A DNA stretch of 15,758 nucleotides, taken from Deinococcus sp. Lineage in GTDB: Bacteria; Deinococcota; Deinococci; Deinococcales; Deinococcaceae. The DNA is taken from NCBI RefSeq assembly GCF_018260555.1, contig NZ_JAGLBB010000064.1, forward strand, positions 1 through 15,758, in the 5' to 3' direction. Shown piece by piece: positions 13,022-15,758 of the stretch (positions within the stretch are counted from its first letter, which is position 1; every line of letters starts with the position of its first letter). Both the position numbers and the translations under genes were made by a program. Below the pieces are notes generated by a model. The model saw only the letters and a program-made list of their open reading frames with translations. It was not told where the DNA came from and ran no database searches.

Positions 13022-15433
13022 TCAGGTGGGCGTGTCCCAGGCGGGTGTCAGCATGCCGCTGGCCCCGTGGGTGTAAGGCAGCCACGCCAGCGCGACCAGC
13101 GGCACGGTCACGTCGGTACTCTTGGCCTTCACGTCCAGGCGCAGCAGGTCGCTGCTGGCGGTCAGGGTCAGGGCGTCCACCTCGGCCTGCACCTGGGCCT
13201 GCAGGTCCTCCAGTTGCCCGGCGACCTGCATCATCTCGGTCTGCGCGGCCTGCACGTCCTGCCCTTCGCGCATGGAACGGCCCACGCCGGACACGCCGCT
13301 CCGCAGCGCGGTCGTCTTCCGGCCGCCGCCGAACAGCGCGCCCAGCACGCCCGCGCCGACGCTCATGGCCGTCTGAAGTTGGGCCTGCTGCGCCTGTGCC
13401 TGCTGCTGCTGCACCTTCAACTGCGCGCGCGCCAGGCGGTCCTGAAGGGCCGCGACTTTCGGGCCGTACCTCGCGCGGAGTTTCTGCACGGCGGCGTCCC
13501 TGGCCTCCCGGCCGGCCAGACTGGCCCGTGCGCGAAAATCGCCCTCGGTCTCGCCGGGCGCGCTGATCAGGCCGCTGCCCGGCTCCTGCCACAGCGTCAG
13601 GGGTCGGCTGCCCGCCACGAACCTCGCGGCTTCCTTCGCCCAGCGCGCGTGGTTCTTCGCGTTCAGCAGCGCCGCCGGCACGTCCGAGAAGGTCGCGCCG
13701 TCCACGCCCGCCTGCTGCAACGTGCCCGGGTCGATGTGCAGTTCGGTCGCCTCGTCCCAGCTCACGGGAATGGGACCGTCGGTCACGTCGGCCACGAGCG
13801 GCAGCACGCCTGCCACGTCCAGGCGGTACTTCACGGAAACGTAACGCACCTGCGCCACCGCCAGGAGTTGCGCGTGGTACTGCACGTCCGCCTGGGACGT
13901 GGGCACGAAGACCTCGGTAACGCCGGGCGGCACCACGGGTTTTGCCGCCGCAGAAGGCTCAAGGCTGGTGGCCGAAGGCAAAGCCACAGTCTGGCCATCT
14001 GCCGTCTGCCCTCCGCCATCTGCCTTCCTCTCCCCCATCAGCCGCCGGATCTGCGTGCCGGTGATCGGCCCGGCGAGGTAACTCATGGTCCAGCGGGTCG
14101 TGAACAGCGTGGGGCGCGCCTCGTGCACGTTGTGCATCAGGAACACGCGCTTGCCCAGGCCGGACAGCAGGGCGTCGAGTTGATCGCGGGTCAGGGCGCC
14201 GGGGCCGCTGGTCGCGCCCTGCAACGCCTCCAGGACGCGGGCCTTGTCGTTGTCGGTCTGGAGACGGCCGATCATCCAGGTTCCGGTGTTGCTCAGGCCC
14301 TTGTAATCCAGGTCCACGGGGTTCTGCGTGGACAGGACGACGCCCAGACCGAACGCGCGCGCCTGTTTCAGCAGGGTCAGCATGGGCGGCTTGCTGGGCG
14401 GATTGCCGTTCGGCGGGAAGTACCCGGCGATCTCGTCCATGTACAGCACGGCGCGCAGGCTGCTCGTGCCGGACTGCGTGCGCATCCACGCGAGGGTGGC
14501 ATTGAGCAGCATGGAGACGAAGAACATGCGTTCGGAATCGTTCAGGTGCGCGATGCTCATGACCGACACGCGCGGTTTCCCGTCCGGCGTGAACAGGAAG
14601 CGGCTCACGTCCAGCGGCTCACCCTGCGTCCACGCGGCGAAACCCGGCGAGGCCAGCAGGTTGTTCAGGCTCATGGCCAGCTCGAAACGCTCCTTCGGGG
14701 GGTAGAAGGCGTCCACGGGCATCACCCCGATCTGCGTGAACGGCGGCGCCTGAATCCCGGCGATCAGGCCGCCCATGTCCAGCGACCGTCCCTCGCCCCA
14801 CGCGTGCCCCAGCAGGTTCGACAGCAGCACGTGCTCGCGCGAGCGCATGGGATCGGCGTTGATGCCCAGCAGGCCCAGCAGGCCCGTCACGGTCCCCTGA
14901 ATGCGCTCGCGCAGGGCGTCCGCGTCATCCATGATCTCCGGGGGCGGCGCGTCGAAGCCCTTCAGGACGCTGACCGGCAGGCCCGCGCTGCCACCCGGCG
15001 TGTACACCGCGAAATCCGCCTTCCCGCGCAGCGTCCGGATGCGCTCGCCGCTCTGGCCCCACTCGCCCAGCCCCGCGCGCCACAACGCCGCCTTCTGCGC
15101 CGCCAGGTCATCGGCGGACACGCCCGCCCGCGCGGCCTCCGCCTCATCCACCCACGGGCGGAAATCGCCCGGCGCGAGGTCCGGGAAGGTCAGCAGCAGG
15201 TTCCCCAGATCCCCCTTCGGATCGATGGCCAGAACCGGCACGCCGTCCATCAGGGCCTCCTCGATCAGGCCCAGGCCCAGGCCCGTCTTGCCGCTGCCGG
15301 TCATGCCGATAATCACGGCGTGCGTGGTCAGGTCCGCGCTGTCGTACAGCAGCAGCTCATCCGTCGGTTGGTTCGTGTTCGGGTCAACCGTCCTGCCCAG
15401 ATAGAACGCGCCCAGTTTCTCGTAATCCTGCAT
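13022..15433 (-). CDS. HerA/FtsK-like P-loop ATPase with coiled-coil tail
   Basis: The 803-residue protein has Walker A GMTGSGKT at residues 43-50, an IDPKGDLGNLL segment at 70-80, and Walker B VLYMDEIAGYFPP near residue 330. VVLSTQNPVDLDYKGLSN, a sensor-like segment typical of HerA/DUF87-type ATPases, follows at about 365-385. After the motor, a Gly/Ala/Asp-rich linker (about 468-499) joins a C-terminal part with two Gln/Ala-rich coiled coils (about 655-690 and 726-755). HerA-like ATPases are hexameric DNA motors in repair or defence, but this long orphan form is not paired with a NurA nuclease here, so its role is unknown. ATG 15433 is chosen because GGAGGT (15442-15437) precedes it; a longer frame reaches 15622 but crosses the promoter region. 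Confidence 0.85.
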   Translation of the reverse strand: MQDYEKLGAFYLGRTVDPNTNQPTDELLLYDSADLTTHAVIIGMTGSGKTGLGLGLIEEALMDGVPVLAIDPKGDLGNLLLTFPDLAPGDFRPWVDEAEAARAGVSADDLAAQKAALWRAGLGEWGQSGERIRTLRGKADFAVYTPGGSAGLPVSVLKGFDAPPPEIMDDADALRERIQGTVTGLLGLLGINADPMRSREHVLLSNLLGHAWGEGRSLDMGGLIAGIQAPPFTQIGVMPVDAFYPPKERFELAMSLNNLLASPGFAAWTQGEPLDVSRFLFTPDGKPRVSVMSIAHLNDSERMFFVSMLLNATLAWMRTQSGTSSLRAVLYMDEIAGYFPPNGNPPSKPPMLTLLKQARAFGLGVVLSTQNPVDLDYKGLSNTGTWMIGRLQTDNDKARVLEALQGATSGPGALTRDQLDALLSGLGKRVFLMHNVHEARPTLFTTRWTMSYLAGPITGTQIRRLMGERKADGGGQTADGQTVALPSATSLEPSAAAKPVVPPGVTEVFVPTSQADVQYHAQLLAVAQVRYVSVKYRLDVAGVLPLVADVTDGPIPVSWDEATELHIDPGTLQQAGVDGATFSDVPAALLNAKNHARWAKEAARFVAGSRPLTLWQEPGSGLISAPGETEGDFRARASLAGREARDAAVQKLRARYGPKVAALQDRLARAQLKVQQQQAQAQQAQLQTAMSVGAGVLGALFGGGRKTTALRSGVSGVGRSMREGQDVQAAQTEMMQVAGQLEDLQAQVQAEVDALTLTASSDLLRLDVKAKSTDVTVPLVALAWLPYTHGASGMLTPAWDTPT

Positions 15434-15464
15434 CTGACCTCCAGCCAAGCTTTGGAACGCCCCC

Positions 15465-15470
15465 AGCATA
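15465..15470 (-). promoter_or_regulatory. -10 box of the ATPase gene
   Basis: TATGCT would start transcription near 15458, giving a leader of about 25 nt with the GGAGGT ribosome binding site. The -35 region is not convincing. The remaining DNA to 15606 holds no gene I recognise. Confidence 0.4.
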
Positions 15471-15606
15471 AACACCCGGCCCGCCGGGGCGCACCAGCCC
15501 CCCCCAGCCTGTGCGCCCCGTACGGCAGCAACAGCATGCAAGCGCCGCATAGCCCGTAGCTGGAAAGGCCGACCAGCACGCCATTTGCCCAGCCCGGGCG
15601 CAGGCG

Positions 15607-15670
15607 TTGACACGCCCTGCATACCGCGCTATTCTTTCCTTATCACCGTCCGCGCAGGACGGGCTTTTTT
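15607..15670 (+). ncRNA. Orphan promoter-terminator module C (predicted RNA of about 29 nt)
   Basis: TTGACA (15607-15612), a 17-bp spacer and TATTCT (15630-15635) predict a start near 15642. The hairpin CCGTCC-GCGCA-GGACGG (15646-15662) and GC plus six T follow immediately. Its left half matches module B (20 identical bp) and its right half module A (20 identical bp). It could be an attenuator for a gene beginning at the window edge. Confidence 0.6.
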
Positions 15671-15728
15671 ATTTAAGTACTTTGAAGGTAACTGCTCAGC
15701 AGGGGACGATCAGACAGAGAAATTGGGC

Positions 15729-15758
15729 ATGAGAATATCCCCCGTGAACACGCTGACC
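15729..15758 (+). CDS. Possible 5' end of a gene leaving the right edge
   Basis: ATG 15729 opens ten codons (MRISPVNTLT) to the window end; an in-frame GTG is at 15744. There is no clear Shine-Dalgarno sequence. It lies 58 bp after the terminator of module C on the same strand. The product cannot be recognised from ten residues. Confidence 0.3.
   Translation, partial: MRISPVNTLT

Overview
The window is GC-rich bacterial chromosome, almost certainly from a Deinococcus species. GroES, GroEL, ribosomal protein L32 and the archaeal-type phosphoglycerate mutase read as Deinococcus proteins. Several genes also have a TANNNT -10 box only 6-8 nt before the start codon, the leaderless-promoter style known from that genus. 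This is recognition by eye; no search was run.

Layout. (1) 1-2440: the start of a divergent gene, then groES-groEL behind a consensus-like sigma70 promoter with a HAIR-type (HspR) operator, ending in a hairpin terminator. (2) 2441-3261: a small P-loop kinase-like gene whose stop codon touches a 138-bp inverted-repeat-bounded intergenic element, then a terminator. (3) 3238-3436, minus strand: a near-consensus promoter just downstream of benE firing into gene-free DNA that ends at that terminator, a candidate small RNA. (4) 3459-6236: a BenE-family transporter divergent from a MocR-type (GntR-aminotransferase) regulator, with a helically phased four-copy repeat between them. (5) 6237-6856: no gene, but an imperfect 193-bp inverted repeat, then the terminator of the next minus-strand gene. 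(6) 6857-12031, minus strand: UPF0126/TRIC-like membrane protein, class II CPD photolyase, metallo-beta-lactamase-fold hydrolase, trmH and apgM, closely packed but mostly with their own leaderless -10 boxes. (7) 12155-12508: rpmF (L32) with a structured leader and a strong terminator. (8) 12509-13021: no gene; two promoter-plus-terminator modules. (9) 13022-15433, minus strand: a HerA/FtsK-like ATPase with a coiled-coil tail. (10) 15434-15758: a third promoter-plus-terminator module and a possible gene start at the right edge.

The most unusual signal is a family of three orphan units on the plus strand (12624-12690, 12842-12956, 15607-15670). Each has a TTGACN box, a 17-bp spacer, a TATYCT box, the word CTTATCA and, 28-80 nt later, a hairpin with a T run, with no gene inside. 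The third unit shares one 20-bp block with the second and a different 20-bp block with the first, so it is a mosaic of the two. They look like a dispersed family of tiny-RNA or attenuator units.

Most protein genes here are housekeeping or DNA-maintenance functions: protein folding, glycolysis, tRNA modification, photorepair and translation. The benE-mocR pair looks like a self-contained regulated transport unit.
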